A stretch of DNA of 64,000 nucleotides from Cunninghamia lanceolata (GCA_027924645.1 BSBN01001752.1:14499001-14563000); one strand, 5' to 3'; counted from the first letter of the stretch, positions 22,096 to 35,175 are shown. Notes: generated by a model from the letters alone, not told the origin. Made by a program: numbers and translations.

Positions 22096-25000
22096 TGTTT
22101 GTTGTTTTAAATTCCCAGCCTGATCTCAAGGAAAATAGGTCTATAGAATAGCCATTTTCTAATAACTGACCTACCTCAAGGGATTGGCCAACAAATAGGA
22201 AATTGGGGTTTTCAATCCTTCTTTCCTTTGCACTTTAGGGTCTATGAAACCAAGGAGGGTGTTCCTATTTTGGATCTTTCCCTTTTGGGGAAAATAGTGT
22301 TCTATTTCAAATGGATGGGGGCCTTTGAGATAACATTGTTCCAATAACAGATGTGTTCCTTCAAGATTGCTTAAAGAATGTCTGATAAAGTAAAGAGATG
22401 GGATAGATTCTTAAGCTTTAATTCTATTTCTTTGTAGAGGAACACATAAAATAAAATTAACTTCTAACATCTATTTGCTGGAAGGGAAAATATGTTGATT
22501 TTTAAAATGATGAGGATGATTAAAGGGATGCAAGCATCGTATAGTATTCATGAATAGATTAGTGCCTATCCAAGGGCCATAGAGTCAAGAAACTTGCAAA
22601 ACGTTAAAGAACAAATGATATAATAAAACCTTGTTTACTGTAAAGATATAATAATTCCTTACATTAAAATACTTTACTAGTCTTGGAGTTAACCATGCTT
22701 AGTTATCCCTGTAAACCAATACTACATTCAATATTCTTTTGCAGCTATTTATTTTACTACTTGAGTAAATGCCACAAGAAAAAATACACAAACACAAGAA
22801 AGACTGTGATGATGAATAAAAATGATCCTTAATCAAATATATGTTCATAAATGTAGAACTGTATACATGAAGTAGGAGACAATACACTTCAAGACTCAAT
22901 AGGATTTGTAAAGTAAACTATTTAGTAAATTATAACATAGCCTTTGTAGTTCTATCAAGACATCTTAAAACTCAGAATAAAGACTTGAAAATAGACAACT
23001 GAATCTATTTCATAAAGCAAACTATTTACAATTCCTACTTAACCAAATTGATCCCATATTTCAGACTAAATCTGAAGACATGACCTCGAATCAATGAATT
23101 TTCATAAGCCCTAAATTCACTTTTATAAAGATAAGGGAGCATACAAGCTTCAAGCTTCAAGACAAAAGAAGTTACAAATTTAAGTAACCAAAAGATGAAG
23201 CCATGTGAGGAGGCTGGTGTAACCGCTTCACAACTGTATGCCCTGCCACTTTTGGTGGGGAAAGGAGCCAGGATTTTGATAATTGATGCATTGTCGGATG
23301 CCGTTGGAGCCAGGTACTCTTCAGATGCCATCAAAGTATTTAATGAGAACATTCACTACTCTGCCTTTCCAAGCCACACACTAAGAAATAAGAAAATGTG
23401 CAAGGAACAACATTAAAAGGAAACCTAGTAATTCTAAACCTCCTTCACTATTTCTAGGTTCCATTGCATAGGTGTGACTCTGCCCTCCTAGTTGAGAAAT
23501 TTCATGCAACTTCAACCAAGCAGAAACTTGGGGAATCCACACCTGGCTGGCTTCAAAAGTACTAGAAGCCAAGCCAAGAGAACAACAACAACATCAACAA
23601 TTCTTCTCTCATCCCTTATTTGTATCACCTTGGTGGGCTGTCTCCTTACACCTAGAGTTGATGCTCTATTAGGAAAATTAGATGTAAGGAAGGGGTAGAG
23701 GAAGCTGAGAAGCTTCTCTACTCCAGAAGGGAATATGCCAACTCTTAGAAATAAGGAACTACTGGAGTTGGGAGATTAGCCCTCAGGACCCACCATCAGA
23801 TGAGATAAGAGACCGTCACAGAGGTTCAATGGATGCTGCTACTATTCTAAAATTTTCCCTGCACCACCTATTCCAAAGGAAGAAACTCTAAGTCTCCTAA
23901 TTTTGTAAGGACAAGTTAAAAACCATGAGAACAAGGAAGAGAATCTGATAGAACAGGGGGGCAAACAAAACACACAGGAGCAGGGGAGATCCATACTGTC
24001 AGCATGTTTTAAACAGTATAAGGGGTAGCACCAACAATTGCCTATTTATAGAAATTTCAGGATGCAAGCATACATCCGCACATCTTTGGTCCAATTAATT
24101 CTAGTCATTTTGAAGCGTTTCTACCATAAATGGAAATCTTTTGAAGATTACCAAAAGTGAATAAAAAGATTAGATCTCATAAATCCGCATAACTGAGAAC
24201 ATCACTTCTTACATTGAACATGCCAGGTCAGGTGTCTTGATTTCCTCAATTTAGCACTGTCATCATGTCAAATTTCATCACATAGCAGATGAAATGTCAT
24301 TCTTGGTAAAAGAACAGATTTCCAAAGGTCGAGCATGCATAAGCCAAATCTTTCTGTTAGTAAATTCCTTCGTAGTGGCGGCAAAGGAGACTCTGCACAC
24401 ACCTAAGAAGTTAATGCTTGCAATGAAGCATCATCAGATCAGCACCAACTCATCTCCCTGTCACATTTTTAAGTTCTGGCTGTCGATCATGACCCTAGCT
24501 GGCTTGACTTCAACGACATTGATTCAGCCTTTTATGTAGTAGGAGGGTTATGTTTGCTTTTCCCAATGATGACTTGCCACCTGGATAGCTCTCCCAACCA
24601 TGATCCCGAGAAAATATCCTCTTTGGAGTATAGTTAAGACTGTATTTTGTAATTCCGCACACAAAGGATATGGCTGGAGATATGATCTCGGTGGAATGGC
24701 AGATGACCGTCATATCAGCTGCATGTGAACATGACAACTTTCCAACAAGTCGTCACTTCCATAGGACTATGACATGTCAGGTTCTTGTTATGTAATGCAC
24801 TAGTCCCATCTTTGAGAAAGCCACGTGCCAAGATTTCATCATTCTGCAATCACCCAGAAAGACCCCTTGGTGAAGTATGGTAGAATGGTGGAAATATAAG
24901 GAAACCATTTTATATTTTTTAGGGCCCACCATCCTTCCCTCCTTGATAGTCACTGAGAAGCTGTCACTCTTTCCGCAATTCTACAAGTGCCAACTCCATC

Positions 25001-25448
25001 AACATTTTATTGTTGGCAGAATGGCAAAAATGAAACCACTATTGCCACCTAGCAGAAAAAGAATTAGTAGGACTAGGCCTTGGCATCTATGTTTTTTTTT
25101 AAAATATCCTTTTCTTTCTAGGAAAAAAGGGGCCAATTGGTCTACTACTTCTAAAAATAAAGCTTTTCTAGGTTTGGGCTATAAAAGCTAATTGTACAAC
25201 GAGGGGCTAGTCAAATAACGTTCAGGGGGACATAAGGGAGCAACTTAAACTCTATGTAACATGAGACAAGCGGTCATTGAAGAAATATAACAAATGTGAC
25301 TTTTACATTTTACTTTGGCATGGGGGTTTAGGGTTTAATGTTTCTTTTGGTATGCAAGGAACCCTAAGTCTGGAAATAACTAAACCTAATGACATAAGCC
25401 TAAGGACAAAAATACTAGAACTATGAAAATTTTTATATGGTTCCATCA
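22096..25448 (-). repeat. GypG 3' LTR (left copy)
   Basis: It runs from TGTTTGTTGTTTTAAATTCC to TATGGTTCCATCA and is collinear with 27947-31319. The minus strand has TATAAATAGG (24041-24050), so U3 is about 1.4 kb and R-U5 about 1.95 kb. ORFs of up to ~105 codons in it are not conserved coding. Confidence 0.9.
24041..24050 (-). promoter_or_regulatory. TATA box, GypG left LTR
   Basis: TATAAATAGG on the minus strand, conserved at 29912-29921 in the other LTR. Confidence 0.6.
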
Positions 25449-25548
25449 GTGGCTCTAGTTGGGGATGCCTGTTCAACTTGAATAGGGAGAGATCTCAGAA
25501 AAACTTTGGAGGAGCAGACCAAACCAAACACATAATAGCCCTAGACCA

Positions 25549-27460
25549 TTATGCAGAGAAAAAGTTGAGCCTACCTCTGTCAAACATTATGTTTTCCAGT
25601 GACCTCATTAGGTTTCTTCTGAAACCTTCACTAAGATTTAACATGTTTCTATTGTAGAGACTTGGATAGCCTTTTGGACAAGTATTTTCTTCAGAGTCTC
25701 CTTGATTGTTCTGAACCATAGATATTTGAAAAATATTGTCAAAAAGAGAGTCAGCGTCTAGTTCAATTATATCCAACCACTTGAGATAACTATTTTCCTC
25801 TAATTTTTGTTTTTGCATATGTCTAGAAAATAAAAGCAATCATAATCTGTTTCATAGTTGGTAGTGAAGGAATTTTCAGATTTTATTGAGTCAATGTCAA
25901 ATCTAAAATAATCATACTTAGTTTCTTCTTTAAAATCAGATACCCTAACTTTATTTTCTAGTATTTCAGCTGGCCATTCCATTTGATGGTGAATATGGGA
26001 TTGGGGATCATCTAGGTCTTGATCCATTAATGAAATATTTGTTCCTCCAAATACTTTTGTATGTTGAACTAACACTAGTTCATTAGCCTCTTTGGAATTC
26101 TCTTCAAAGATTGGATTATCTATGCATCCATAAGGCTCCATACCCTTTATTGATGATAAGTCTATAGGCTCATCAAAAAGTAGGTTATCTCTTATATGCA
26201 TTGTGTTTGCACACTCTCCAATATCACTGTCTTGATAACCTTTATCATTATCTGACTCAAAGTTTCCACAACTCTAGTGTGAGCATTCTAATAATTGCTC
26301 ACCACTTTTTGCATTATTGGCAAGAACCAATTCCTCCTGATATTCAAACTCAAATGAAGCTATTTCTCTAGGAGATGAAATATTGTTAATTGATACAAGA
26401 CATACATCCTCATAAATAGGGGATGTATCCTTACAACTTGCTACATATTCAAAAGATAGAGGAACCTCCTTAATTGATATTTTTTTATGCACCTGGGTAT
26501 TAGTTATCTCATAAGTCACCCTATAAGGTTCTAGAGATTTCCTTTTATTCTAGTAGTAAGGGGAAGAATGAGCAACATGATTATATAGACTTTGAACTTT
26601 TCTATCTTGATCACAACCTCTATCACCTTCAGTACACTAAGCTATATGTGTTGATTGACCCGACATGGGTTTATTTGAACTATCCAGTTTGCCTCCCACT
26701 TGGAAAATGGGGGAATAGATGGATCCACTCTCCCTTTTATAACTATTTCCCATAATTTCACAATCTTTTATCATTGTATGCTTTAAATTATTTTCTATAC
26801 TCATGGCCAAAGAATATGCTTGCATTATAGTAGTAGGGTTCCTATCTCTTAGTTGATAACTATCCTTTTCATTGAATACACCTAGATATATAATCAAACA
26901 CATGGTCTCATTAGGTCTAATATTTCTAGGAATATCCCTTACTATTTTGGTAAATCTTAAATTGAAAGCTGGGATTGAATCCTTATCTTCTTTCTTAATC
27001 TACATGAGCCTTTTAATCAATATACCGACATCTAGTCTTCCCCCAAAATGTTCCATAAAAGCAAACTTTAAATCTTTCCATGGAAAAATAAACTGATTGG
27101 GTAAACATGCAAACCAATCTCTAACTTCTCCTTTAAAAGTTTGAACAAACAACTTTATGACAACATCCTCATGATCTATTTCACAATCTCCCATTAAGTT
27201 AGAAAATTCTTGTAAATGGCCGCTAGCTATTTGGATTTGTCATTATTGAACCTTATTATATGACTCCTAACTTCATTAGGCACATGGTTTGGAAACCCAC
27301 AAATATTACTGAAGTCAATATCCTTATACATTTCCTTGGCAAATCCACCTTGATAAAAGAAGTGCGATTGCTAAATATACATCTTTAAATTTCTAGGGAA
27401 ATTTTCTTGAAGCTTTGTAAAATACCTGAAAAGAACCTTTGCCACTAGTACCAACTTCAT
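25549..27460 (-). pseudogene. GypG gag with acidic C-terminal extension
   Basis: This is the single gene of GypG. A possible ATG at 27458-27460 opens a first part (NICGFPNHVPNEVRSHIIRF). After a frameshift near 27237, one frame runs from about 27237 to 25800. It has the capsid domain (HEDVVIKLFVQTFKGEVRDW; LPNQFIFPWKDLKFAFMEHF; an FNLRFTKIVRDIP motif; AYSLAMSIENNL), then 300 or more residues rich in Asp and Glu (SIKEVPLSFEYVASCKDTSP; EETKYDYFRFDIDSIKSE). A last frameshift near 25820 leads to a tail ending at 25549. Three in-frame stops (27000, 26637, 26274) are all TAG. There is no zinc knuckle and no pol. The acidic tail is unrecognised. Its style (clusters such as YDYF and DYDCFYF) resembles the long ORF at 48590-50806. 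Confidence 0.8.
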
Positions 27461-27513
27461 TTTGATTTTATGAAAAATCAAGAACACTAGACCGCATCAC
27501 CAGACCTCTTCTC

Positions 27514-27817
27514 TCATAGAGTCACCACCTATGCTTATAGAGGAATAAAACTTGAAGGCATACTACTTCCTTCTAAAATCAACTTCTGAATCCTGTTTCA
27601 CAGTAGAGTTATGTAGAACATTTTGGGATATGAAACTAATGTATTAGACTTGTATCTACTTCAACTATAAATGAAAAAACATAGTAGAGTCGCCATCCTT
27701 TTTTTGTAAGGAACATAATAATTTGACCTCTGACTCTTCAACATATATGGGGATTAATTTCTCTAAGACCCTAGGATAAAACATAGTTTTACCTTCATGT
27801 CCTAATAGAGTCACAAA
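27514..27817 (-). repeat. Array of PBS-like motifs in GypG leader
   Basis: Four imperfect copies of the PBS lie upstream of the true one: TCATAGAGTCACCA (27514-27527), CAGTAGAGTT (27601-27610), ATAGTAGAGTCGCCA (27681-27695) and CCTAATAGAGTCACAAA (27801-27817). Spacing is about 80-126 bases and all are in one orientation. The intact motif is at 27927-27943. Confidence 0.6.
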
Positions 27818-27926
27818 TATGTGGGTGGCTCAACTAGATAGAAGCTTCTTGATCCTTAGCTATAAGAATATTGGTGCTTGCAAGGAAATATATACTCTTA
27901 GGATAACACACTACATTTACTTTATT

Positions 27927-27943
27927 CCCCAGTAGAGTCACCA
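27927..27943 (-). other. Primer binding site of GypG
   Basis: The minus strand reads TGGTGACTCTACTGGGG, three bases after the LTR end. It is identical to the GypB site at 32238-32254 except near the end. I do not assign the tRNA with certainty. Confidence 0.75.
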
Positions 27944-27946
27944 ATT

Positions 27947-30900
27947 TGTTGGTTGTTTTAAATTCCCAACCTGATCTCAAGGAAAATAGGTCTATAGAAT
28001 AGCTATTTTCTAATAATTGACCCGCCTCAAGGGATTGGCCAACAAACATGAAATCAAGGTTTTCAATCCTTCTTTTATATGCACTTTAGGCTCTGTTAAA
28101 CCAAGGAGGGTGTTCCTATTTTGGATCTTTCCCTTTTGGGGAAAACAATGTTCTATTTCAAATAGATGGGGGTCTCTGAGATACTAGCTTAATAACACTG
28201 CTCCAATAACAAATGTGTTCCTTTAAGATTGCTTAAAGAACATCTGATAAAGTAAAGAGATGGGCTAGATTCTTAAGCTTTAATTCTATTTCTTTGCAAA
28301 GGAACACGTAGAATAAATTTAACTTCTAACACCTATTTGCTAGAAGGGAAAATATGTTGATTTTTAAAATGATGAGGATGATTAAAGGGATGTAATCTTA
28401 GTATAGTATTCATGAATAGATCAATGTCTATCCAAGGGCCATAGAGTCAAGAAACTTGCAAAAACCTTAAAGAACAAATGATATAATAAAACCTAGTTTA
28501 CTGTAAAGATATAATAATGCCTTACATTAAAATACTTTACTAGTCTTGGAGTTAACCATGCTTAGTTATCCTTGTAAACCAATACTAATTCAATATTCTC
28601 TTGCAGCTGTTTATTTTACTACTTGAGTAAATTCCACAAGAAAAAATACACAAACACACGAAAGACTATGATGATGAATAAAAATGATCCTTAATCAAAT
28701 ATATATTCATAAATGTAGAACTGTATACATGAAGTAGGAGACAATACACTTCAAGACTCAATAGGATTTGTAAAGTAAATTGTTTAGTAAATTATAAAAC
28801 AGCCTTTGTAGTTCTATCAAGACATCTTAAAACTCAGAATAAAGACTTGAAAACAGACAACTAGATCTATTGCATAAAAGAAACTATTTACAATTCCTCC
28901 TTAACTAGATTGATCCCATATTTCAGACTAAGTCTGAAGACATGACCTTGAACTAATGAATTTTCATAAGCCTTGAATTCCCTTTTATAAAGATAAGGGA
29001 GCAGACAAGCTTCAGGCTTCAAGACAAAAGAAGTTACAAATTTGAGTAACCAAAAGATGAAGCCATGTGAGGAGGCCGGTGTAACCACTTCACAACTGTA
29101 TGCCCTTCCACTTTTGGCAGGGAAAGGAGCTAGACTTTTGATAATTGATGCATTGTTAGATGCCATTGGAGCTAGGCACTCCTCAAATGCCATCAAAGTA
29201 TTTAAAGAGAGCATTCACTACTCTGCCTTTCCAAGCTGTGCACCAAGAAATGAAAAAACATGCAAGGAACAACATCAAAAGGAAACCCAAGAAATATGAA
29301 CCTCCTTCACTATTTCCGGGTTCCATTGTACGGGTGTGACTCTTCCCTCCTAGTTGTAAAGTTTCATGCAACTTCAACTAGGCAGAAACTTGGGGAATCC
29401 ACACCTGGCTGGCTTCAAAAGTACTGGAAGCCAAGCCAAGAGAACAACAACAACATCAACAATTCTCCTCTCATTCCTTATCTATATCATCCTGGTGGGC
29501 AGTCTTCTTACACCTAGAGTTGATGCTCTATTAGGAAAATTGGATGTAAGGGAGGGGTAGAGGAAGCTGAGAAGCTTCTCTACTCCAAAAGGGAATCTGC
29601 CAACTCTCAGAAATAAGGAACTACTGGAGTTGGGAGATCAACCCTCAGGACCCACTGTCAGATGATATAAGAGACCAGAGAAGAAATCACAGAGGTTCAA
29701 TGGATACTGCTACTATTCTCAAATTTTCCATGCACCACCTATTCCAAAGGAAGAAACTCTAAGTCTCTTAATTCTATAAGGACAAGTTAATAACCATGAG
29801 AACAAGGAAGAGAACCTGATAGAACAGGGAGGCAAATAGAACACATAGGATTAGGGGAGATCCATACTGCCAGCGCGTTTTAAATAGTATAAGGGGTAGC
29901 ACCAGCAATTGCCTATTTATAGAAATTTTAGGATGCAAGCATACATCCATACATCTTTGGTCCAATAAATTCCAGTAATTTCGAAGCATTTCTTCCATAA
30001 ATGGAAATCTTTTGAAGATTACCAAAAGTGAACAGAAAGATTAGATCTCATAAATCTACATAACTGAGAACATCAATTCTTGCATTGAACATGCCAGGTC
30101 AGGTGTCTTGATTTCCTCAATTTAGCATTGTCATCATGTCAAATTTCATTACATAGCAGATGAAATGTCATTCCTAGTAAAAGCATAGATTTTCAAAGGT
30201 TGAGCCTACATAAGCAGAATCTTTCTATCAGTAAATTCCTTCATAGTGGTAGCGATGGAGACTCTGCACACACCTAAGCAGTTAATGCTTGCAATGAAGC
30301 ATTGTCAGATCAGTGCCAACTCATCTCCCTCTCACATTTTTATGTTCTGGCCGTCGATCATGACCCTAGGTGGCTTGACTTCAACAACACTGATTTGGCC
30401 TTTTACATAGTAGGAGGCTTATGTTTTCTTTTCTCAATGATGACTTGCCACTTGGATAGCTCTCCCAACCATGATCCCAAGAAAATATCCTCTTTGTAGT
30501 ATAGTTAAGACCGCATTTCACAATTTCGTACGCAAAGGATATGGCCAGAAATATGATCTTGGCGGAATGGTGGATGACTGTCAGATCAGTTGCATGTGAA
30601 CAAGACAACTTTCCAACAAGTATTCACGTCCATAGGACTATGACACATCAGGTTCTTGTTATTTAATGCACTAGTCCCATCTTTTAGAAAGCCACCTGCC
30701 AAGACTTCGTCATTTCACAATCGCCCAGAAAGATCCCTTGGTGAAGTATGGTGGAATGGCAGAAATATAAAGAAACCATTTTATATTGTTTGGGGCCTAC
30801 CATCCTTCCCTCCTTGATAGTCACCAACCAACTGTCACTCTTTTTGCAATTCCGCAGGCGCCAACTCCATCAACATTTTATTATTGGCAGAATGGTAGAA

Positions 30901-31319
30901 ATGAAACCACTATTGCCACCTGGCAGAAAAAGAATTAGTAGGACTAGGCCTTGGCATCTATGTTTTTTTTTTAAAATATCCTTTTATTTCTAGGAAAAAA
31001 GCGGCCAATAGGTCTACTAATTGTAAAAATAAAGCTTTTCTGGGTGTGGGCTAGAAAAGGTATTGTACAGCAAGGGGTCAGTCAAATAACATTCACAGGG
31101 ACATAAGGGAGCAACTTAAACTATGGGTAATAGGAGACAAGCAGTCTTTGAAGAAATATAACGAATGTGACCTTTACATTTTACTTTGTCATGGGGGTTT
31201 AGGGTTTAACATTTCTTTTGGTATGCAAAGAACCCTAAGTCCAGAAATCACTAAACCTAATGACATAAGCCTGAGGACAAAAATACTAGAACTATGATAA
31301 ATTTTATATGGTTCCATCA
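27947..31319 (-). repeat. GypG 5' LTR (right copy)
   Basis: It runs from TGTTGGTTGTTTTAAATTCC to TATGGTTCCATCA, with a TATA box at 29912-29921 on the minus strand. It is collinear with the left LTR with scattered substitutions and small indels. Confidence 0.9.
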
Positions 31320-31324
31320 AGTTG

Positions 31325-32237
31325 TAGATTGACCACCAAAGGTAGGGTGGTGCCGTGTAAAACCAATGCCTGACACACTGAGGATGTAACAAGACATCTG
31401 GATGAGGGATCCCTACTTAAGGACTTAGCTTTGTGATTCAAAGGAAATGTAGAGTAATTGAGAGAATCTAATAAATCATAGTTTGGATCAGAGATACCTT
31501 TCTTCCTATCTCTTCTGGTGTACCTCTTTGAAGTTATATTTTAATAATACAATATAGTATACAATAGTAGAGTTTCCACTCTTTTCTAATTTTTAGGATT
31601 GAAATGAAGACATGCTCATTGACCATTCTCTCAACCACCTTGGTGGTTAATTTGTTGGTGGCCTGGTGAATGATTAGGCTGATGATTTTTCTAGTTGTTT
31701 CCTCTACTATCGGGTACTTGAATGATTTGAAAGGGTCTCTCTCTTCTAGGAACCAGAGCAACATCTTCTATCAAATAGATTTCTTAAACATCAACAAAAC
31801 ATCGAGCATTTTCTTTTGTTATTTCCCCAATTTCTTCTTCAATTTCAAAAACTTCATTTACTTGATGGCATTGCTGATTATTTCTTCAGTTTTGCTAGGT
31901 TAAATTTTTTAGTCCATTGACAATATCTTGTTGTTCGTCAGTAAGCTAATCTATATTAGGCTAAAGCATTGGTGGATTTCTTCCTAGATGTACCATTGAA
32001 AATTGTGTTTTCTATCACAACAGATGATATCTCAACAATCTAACAATATATGTCTTTCTCTCCAATTGCAACTTCTAGGGATATGATCTCTTGTTGAAAT
32101 AAATCTGTTGTCCAGGAATGGGAGTATTCTATTCGAACAGGTGTAACCAATGTGGTTACGTTGCTGGGTATGAACTAACCGCATCGGTCCAATAAGAAGG
32201 AACCAATAATTTTGAAGGCAAAGATCTTATATGTCAG
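31325..32237 (-). pseudogene. GypB leader with decayed ORF
   Basis: It lies between the GypB PBS and the gag start. One minus-strand frame reads as plausible protein with a few stops from about 32200 to 31540 (TLVTPVRIEYSHSW...SLEVAIGEKDIY; STIFNGTSRKK-like; ERDPFKSFKYPIVEETTRKI; TTKVVERMVNEHVFISILKI). I do not recognise the family. It may be an N-terminal extension of gag or a separate leader ORF. Its codon continuity across several hundred bases is the reason for calling it coding. Confidence 0.4.
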
Positions 32238-32254
32238 TCCCTAGTAGAGTCACC
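32238..32254 (-). other. Primer binding site of GypB
   Basis: The minus strand reads TGGTGACTCTACTAGGG. It matches the GypG site, which shows the two gypsy elements are related. Confidence 0.65.
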
Positions 32255-32261
32255 AAAAATC

Positions 32262-33055
32262 TATTAGCAAACATATTTGTCACTACTTAAATTATCTTGA
32301 CTCACCCTGCTAGCAGTAACAATTTTACTAACAGTTGGATAATTTGCTCTTGCAAACTATTCTCTGAAGATTTTAGAAGGTACAACTCCCTTCTTATGAT
32401 AATTTTAAAATCTTTCAGTTACACTTTTGACCAGAAGTGGAGAAAGGTAATTGCATATGAAAATAGAAATTTCTAATAAACCACAACACAAATCATATTG
32501 CAGGCAAGGATTCTCATCATATAGAGTATTTTCTTTCAAACATAAGAATGAAAGAGAAATTAATTAAAACTTCCCCAATAATTTTAATATCACTTTCACA
32601 TCAATTCCTGACATATGAAGAGAGACACTCAAATGATAATATTTCAATTATAGAAGCAGGTTATCAATATTTCTAATAGCTATATGCAGATATCAAGATT
32701 TCACCAATTAAATATTCAACATACAAAGAATAGCTAACCGTCACCAAAACAATCGACTCACTAACATTCCTTCTAGTATTAATGAATTCAATATCATCAC
32801 ATACACTATCAAAATATCCCCTTACTTCTAGAATGGAATTTCAAAAATCTAGTCTTGTAAAAGTAAAATCTTTCCCTTCGCCTAAAAAAGATGCCTTCTA
32901 CTCCTTTACATTTCTAATATATAGTATAATGGAGTAGAACCAACTTCTCATATGCAGTTATCATAACTGACAAATCATTATAAAATAGAGTTTATGTAAA
33001 AAGATATCAAAGAAGTTCAACAAGAAGTGTCCAATACAATGGATTTAGGAAGTAA
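32262..33055 (-). repeat. GypB 5' LTR, 3' part (right border unresolved)
   Basis: TATTAGCAAACA at 32262 is taken as the mutated LTR end (TG to TA), seven bases from the PBS. The minus strand has TATATATT near 32917-32923, a possible TATA. No second copy is in the window, so the upstream border cannot be set. The coding remnant orfC stops at 33056, so either the LTR is only ~0.8 kb or orfC lies inside the LTR. Confidence 0.4.
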
Positions 33056-35175
33056 TTAAGAAATTGTGATATCATCATCATCTTCTATGGCATCTGACTT
33101 TTCTGGCCCTTCTGGTGTTCCTTTCTTGACTCCATCTTCAGTTTTCTAGGTGGCATTCAATTTTTCTTGTAGGATCTTAAATTGCCCCATAATTGAAAGC
33201 ACTCCTTTGGTATTAGGAACAATAGTGATAGCCAACCCAGTCTTCCATTTCTACAGTAGGTTATTGGTTTCAATGAGTTTCCTCTCCATCTCAGAGAGAT
33301 CCTTTTCAAAACTAGACAAATAGGTAGATACACTGCTAAGTCTCTTTATGGAATTTCCTTTTATATCTTCTTTAAATTTCAACTCTTCAGTCATTAATTC
33401 ATTGAAGGCCTACTTGATGCTTTCTAAATCCAATAGATTAGATTCAGTTTCATCCCAAAGATCCACTCTGAGAGAAACACAGGCACTACGGAGATCAAGC
33501 ACATATGATTTGTTATTCTTGGCAAACTCTTTAGATCAGTGGTACACTATTGTTCTATATACTATTTCCAATCTATTGCTGCTAACCATATGGTCGATTC
33601 ATTTCCTTCTAGTTTCTTGATAACTTTTTTTGTTACTAGAATACTAGAATCTATCTTAGCCATAGCAGCAAAATTATTTTTGGCTATGCCAAGCATTGCA
33701 TGTTCTTTTCTAATTGCCTTTATCTAATCATTCAGAATTTATATTTATTTCTCTAAAATCTTATTATAAAGATTATAGGCATCATGAATGAAACAAGTGC
33801 CATCAAAGATCAATCTTCCCACCCATTCCTCTACTATAGTCTCGAGGTATTTGTATCTGTTGATTTGATCCAACACCTCAGTAGTGATGCCTTTAGGAAG
33901 TCAAGAAATAGCATTCAGAGGCCTAGAATTAGTTTCAATAATGGACTTGACATAAGAAGTGAGTATTTCAACTTGATCTTCTAACACTTCAATCTCTCTT
34001 TCCTTTTCCTTGACTCTATTAGCCAATATATCTATAGATAATTTAGCATTATGAATATCTCCTTGAATAGATGGGGGTCCTAGGTCTACCGCGCTCACTT
34101 GAAAATCATCTATAGATATATCCTTCATTTCCTCATCTACCATAGGTTCAATAATCTCCACATATTGATGCTTGGAGACTGGATCCACCATCAACCTGGA
34201 CATCCTTTTTGCTTTCTTAGGACTTGACTCTATTTATAATCTCTTAGTATCTCCTCTTATTGCTAACCTTTATTCTAAGCCATGCTCGCGTAGTAGTCAC
34301 AGAGAAGTCTTTTGTAGATTTCTGGAATTTCTTGTCTGTCTTAGGACTGTTATCTCTTTTTGTTTGTTTATTGGAAGAATCAAGAGTTTGAAAAGAATCC
34401 TATTGAGGAGTAAGGGGAGGGGTTTTACTCTATTCAGTGTTTAATGCAACATCCCTATCCTTTTCACTCTACAACACTTCTTGAGGTGACTTTGAACCCT
34501 TATTTGACTGTGAAGAATTGCTACAATTAGGCGTATTCACAGCAACATGTGGAATATCCATACTATTCTCTTTGTGTGAAGGAGAACCTACACCATCACC
34601 ACTAATCTTAGAATTCAACCATGGTAGGCTTCTATTTAATATAGAGTGAATCCTAGTCTTAAGATTAGTGTTTTCATCCATATCCCAATTGATATCAAGT
34701 AAAGGTTTGGTATTTTCTTCAACAAAGGCAAGATCGATAGTTGACATTAAAATAATCATCAACAATATTAGGAATGTCCCAGCTGAGCCTATAAATTATC
34801 ATTTGATCAAGAGATAATCTCGACCAACCCCTCCTTCATATTCAACCACACAATTGACCCAAAAATCTTCCAAATCAGGTATATGTGTTCTCAACATGGG
34901 GGCATGCAAGTTGTTTTTAGCAAAATCCTTACTGTCAAAATTACTTCTTGACCCATATGTTTAGAAATGGAAGTGATTGATCAATCTGTCCACATTCTTT
35001 GCATCCTCAGGCTTGGCACAAGTGTAATGGGTCAGTTTCAAGGGAAATGGATACCCATTCTTCTTCATAGCTTAATATCTCTCCCCTGTTAAGTAGGCTT
35101 GCCTGCATACTTTCAAAAAAATAATATAATCTGAAGCATATCTTGGTAATTTGAATTGGGGGCACTCAAAGCCTC
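33056..35175 (-). pseudogene. orfC, 3' part: unrecognised coiled-coil protein remnant
   Basis: Read right to left, a long protein remnant continues across several frames with stops: KLPRYASDYIIFLKVCRQ near 35140, NGYPFPLKLTHYTCAKPEDA near 35060, HAPMLRTHIPDLEDFWVNCV near 34890, then a Ser/Asn-rich linker (34765-34469). A coiled-coil block (34203-33901, including ANRVKEKEREIEVLEDQVEI) follows, and an acidic end (EKSDAIEDDDDITIS) with a TAA at 33056-33058. Together with 44243-45060 it makes a gene of about 1000 codons. I do not recognise a named family. A conifer retroelement-associated ORF is the most likely class, because it ends just upstream of a gypsy LTR/PBS. Confidence 0.55.

Larger units (their letters stand above)
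22096..31319 (-). mobile_element. GypG, gag-only Ty3/gypsy-type LTR element
   Basis: The LTRs are 3353 bp (22096-25448) and 3373 bp (27947-31319), and the interior is only ~2.5 kb. The flanks GGTTG (22091-22095) and AGTTG (31320-31324) fit a target-site duplication with one change. Gag and the PBS are on the minus strand. No protease, integrase or RT is present anywhere between the LTRs, so the element is non-autonomous and resembles the TR-GAG/LARD type. It shares its PBS sequence with GypB, into which it inserted. Confidence 0.87.

Noticed and set aside
25449..25467. TGGCTCTAGTTGGGG just after the GypG left LTR, like a plus-strand PBS
   Set aside because: Gag and the intact TGGTGACTCTACTGGGG site are on the minus strand, so the element reads minus; the plus match is taken as coincidence.
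22096..31319. ORFs of 60-108 codons in both GypG LTRs (for example 23035-23352 and 28888-29214)
   Set aside because: They are matched between LTRs only because the LTRs are duplicates; opposite-strand ORFs overlap the same bases and none has a known domain.
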